DNA from: Stephanodiscus triporus
Lineage: Eukaryota > Bacillariophyta > Thalassiosirophyceae > Thalassiosirales > Thalassiosiraceae
DNA length: 11,448 nucleotides
Direction: 5' to 3'
NCBI GenBank assembly: GCA_036939755.1
Contig: JALLAZ010000874.1
Location: 1 to 11,448, forward strand
Below, one piece after another: positions 9,916 to 11,448 of this stretch (its first letter is position 1; every line of letters starts with the position of its first letter). A program made the position numbers and the translations under genes. The notes under the pieces are model-generated. The model saw nothing but the letters and a program-made list of their open reading frames with translations, was not told where the DNA came from and searched no databases.

Positions 9916-10281
9916 GGCCATCCTAAACTTACTTGCCAAACATGTATGTAAGCTACATACCCAGCTTATGAAAGATGACCATCCTAAACTTACTCGCCAT
10001 GCTAAAATCGTACTTTTAGACGGTAAGTATGTTTTTTAGGTTACGTACTAAAGTATTTTTAGATTATGGTACAAAAGATGACCATCCTAAACTTACTCGC
10101 CATGCTAAAATCGTACTTTTAGATGGTAAACAAAAGATGACCATCCTGAACTTACTCGCCATGCTAAAATTGTACATTCTTTTGTTGTATTATTATTGCA
10201 CAATGATATTTTTAGCACTATTTTTACATGCGTAGTTAAAAGATAAGTCTAAACATACTAAAATCGTACTTTGAGATGGCA
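9916..10281. repeat. Array of about 56-bp direct repeats, partly degenerate
   Basis: The best copies begin AAAGATGACCATCCTAAACT and end TCGTACTTTTAGA(C/T)GGTAA: 9971-10026, 10074-10129, and 10133-10176 (the last diverging at its end). Partial copies lie at 9916-9944 and 10249-10281. A degenerate unit (TACTAAAGTATTTTTAGATTATGGTA) fills the gap between the first two. In one plus frame each full copy spells KDDHPKLTRHAKIVLLDGK. The array lies between the 5' end of the minus-strand protease relic and the plus-strand ORF at 10398, so it could be shared upstream sequence. Confidence 0.85.
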
Positions 10282-10397
10282 CGATAATTTCGAATTTCAA
10301 AATATCGTGTGAAAAATGACGCTTCATTTCACCGCACTCTCTGCCCCCACAAATCACACTTGAGTGATTTCAAACACCGCCACCGAAATCAAAGGAG

Positions 10398-10784
10398 ATG
10401 GGGTCACGATCGATAAGGATGGTACCCCTGACCGATGATAGCCTGAATCGAGAAAACAGCGCGGACGCGAATGGGAAATCACCTGAAGAGATGGTCATGC
10501 TTAGGAAGTGTGGACACCCGAAGCCCTCTCTCGACGAGGAGGATGGCATGGCTAAGGCAAAGAAAAAGACGGAGAAGTCCGTGGACGTATCACCTCTTGA
10601 AGAGGGGAGAGAAGTGCCCTGCGCATCTCTCTCAGTCGAGAGCATCAACAAAGGAGAAGTGCCCTGCACATCTGCCCTTTTGGGTCCTTCGAGTATCGTC
10701 AACATGCTAACCCATGAGCTAAGCAAAAAAATGACAAGATCTGTGGACTCTGAATGCTTATTGATAAAAGGAACAATCAGCTGA
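10398..10784 (+). CDS. Unrecognised charged, probably disordered protein
   Basis: The frame encodes 128 residues from an ATG with G at -3 and G at +4. It is rich in Lys, Glu and Ser (MAKAKKKTEKSVDVSPLEEG) and carries a short internal duplication, REVPCASLSVES and GEVPCTSALLG, from a roughly 20-bp direct repeat at about 10611 and 10651. No fold or catalytic motif is recognised. The antisense frame (10370-10864) is longer, but its Phe/Ser/Leu-rich product looks like the usual shadow of a charged protein. The stop lies about 50 bases before the ATG of the next plus-strand frame, so the two could be exons of one gene with an intron near 10745-10820 (TTCTTGTCAG at about 10810-10819 is a good acceptor). 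Confidence 0.4.
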   Translation: MGSRSIRMVPLTDDSLNRENSADANGKSPEEMVMLRKCGHPKPSLDEEDGMAKAKKKTEKSVDVSPLEEGREVPCASLSVESINKGEVPCTSALLGPSSIVNMLTHELSKKMTRSVDSECLLIKGTIS

Positions 10785-10837
10785 AGGAGAACAAATATTG
10801 TCGTGATTGTTCTTGTCAGGTTCATCCACCTTTCACC

Positions 10838-11448
10838 ATGGCCACCACCACCATACATCCTCATCCTTCTACCGAAGCACCCACCACCGTATCTGCCACT
10901 GTCAACAATGATGACGATATTGATCGATTAAAGAAGGAAATCGAATCTCTAAAAGAGAAATTGTGCCCTGCCGGTCTGATTCATCCATATCGGACTGGTA
11001 ATCACCCAGATGGGATGAAGGACAATGAGGCTATTACAATGAAGAACAATGCTCTTGATGGTAGAACTGACATGTCAAGCAATCAATTCAATTGATACGT
11101 TGATTCGTACCTCGTCAACGTTTTCACAAACCAACACATGCTGATTAGCAGGATTAGTGAGGATGGCAGTTGGACTGACAAAGATTCTCTTCGAAACTTT
11201 GCATATGCCCTTATTTGCTGTGCAGCACGAGCATTTGTCCCTCAACCAAAGAGGAAGGACAAAGAGAAAAAAGAAGGTAAGATCATTTTCTAATCCAACG
11301 TTTCTACTATTCATACTTTCTCATATCTAATTTCTACAACTGATCTATCAGGACTCAATAAAGCGGGAGTCGCGAAGATGAATCATCATCTTTGTGCAAG
11401 CAAATACTATGCACATGATCCATTCTCAGCGGAGATTATATGCAAACT
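10838..11448 (+). pseudogene. Unrecognised gene with an in-frame TGA and one intron, runs off the window
   Basis: An ATG with strong context (CACCATGGCC) opens MATTTIHPHPSTEAPTTVSA, an Asp run and a short coiled coil (DIDRLKKEIESLKEKL). A TGA stops it at 11093-11095 after 85 residues. The same frame continues at once as YVDSYLVNVFTNQHMLISRI and EDGSWTDKDSLRNFAYALIC, then a basic PKRKDKEKKE stretch. After an intron at 11277-11351 it continues GLNKAGVAKMNHHLCASKYY and remains open to the window end. The protein-like reading on both sides of the TGA suggests a nonsense mutation. Alternatives are an unseen intron or a second start at 11138. No family is recognised; there is no zinc knuckle or protease motif. 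Confidence 0.4.
11277..11351 (+). other. Intron in the 3'-partial plus-strand gene
   Basis: The donor GTAAGA at 11277 and the acceptor TATCAG ending at 11351 leave G plus GA, giving a Gly codon, and keep the frame open to the window edge. The intron contains an in-frame TAA if retained. Its size of 75 bp matches the introns of the protease relic. Confidence 0.7.

Noticed and set aside
10801..10830. CRDCSCQVH near the start of the 10754 frame as a retroviral-type zinc knuckle
   Set aside because: Spacing does not fit CX2CX4HX4C and the likely start codon is downstream at 10838.
10370..10864. Minus-strand 164-residue ORF
   Set aside because: The Phe/Ser/Leu-rich product has no recognisable feature and mirrors a charged plus-strand frame with a good start context.

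Overview
The window looks like nuclear DNA of a eukaryotic microalga, most plausibly a stramenopile such as a diatom. This is an inference. It rests on short spliceosomal introns (about 70-90 bp in the AT-rich part, 368 bp in the first gene), a histone H3 gene, and a bacterial-type (organelle-class) glutamyl-tRNA synthetase that is nevertheless split by an intron. No rRNA, tRNA, CRISPR or prokaryotic operon structure was seen.

Positions 1-3080 hold one intact, strongly GC-rich gene: a two-exon glutamyl-tRNA synthetase with a C-terminal EMAPII/Trbp111-type tRNA-binding domain. Its 5' end may lie outside the window. The sequence turns AT-rich just after its stop codon and stays mostly so.

Positions 3081-6690 are gene-poor. 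They contain an imperfect inverted repeat built on a GATTTGGACG word, a small doubtful ORF, a broken TPR fragment (minus), a 160-residue protein with two tandem 50-residue units (minus), a GT microsatellite and decayed helical-protein remnants.

Positions 6687-7632 hold a small minus-strand frame broken by one base, divergent from a histone H3 homologue. The H3 aligns over all 135 residues, but eight arginines are His, Cys or Gln, each explainable by C-to-T change at CpG. Its intron has no acceptor AG in the right phase.

Positions 7765-9854 (minus) read as one decayed Ulp1/SENP-type (peptidase C48) gene with an acidic disordered N-terminus. His, Asp and Gln of the active site survive. The catalytic Cys codon is TGA and the Trp after the catalytic His is TAG. 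Three introns can be placed. It converges on the H3 gene.

Positions 9916-10281 carry a short repeated unit. Positions 10398-11448 hold two unrecognised plus-strand frames; the second has an in-frame TGA and an intron and runs off the window.

Overall, one healthy housekeeping gene borders a stretch of broken gene copies and repeats. No new multi-gene system is visible. The most interesting signals are the synthetase fusion, the arginine-depleted H3 and the precisely broken Ulp1-like protease.
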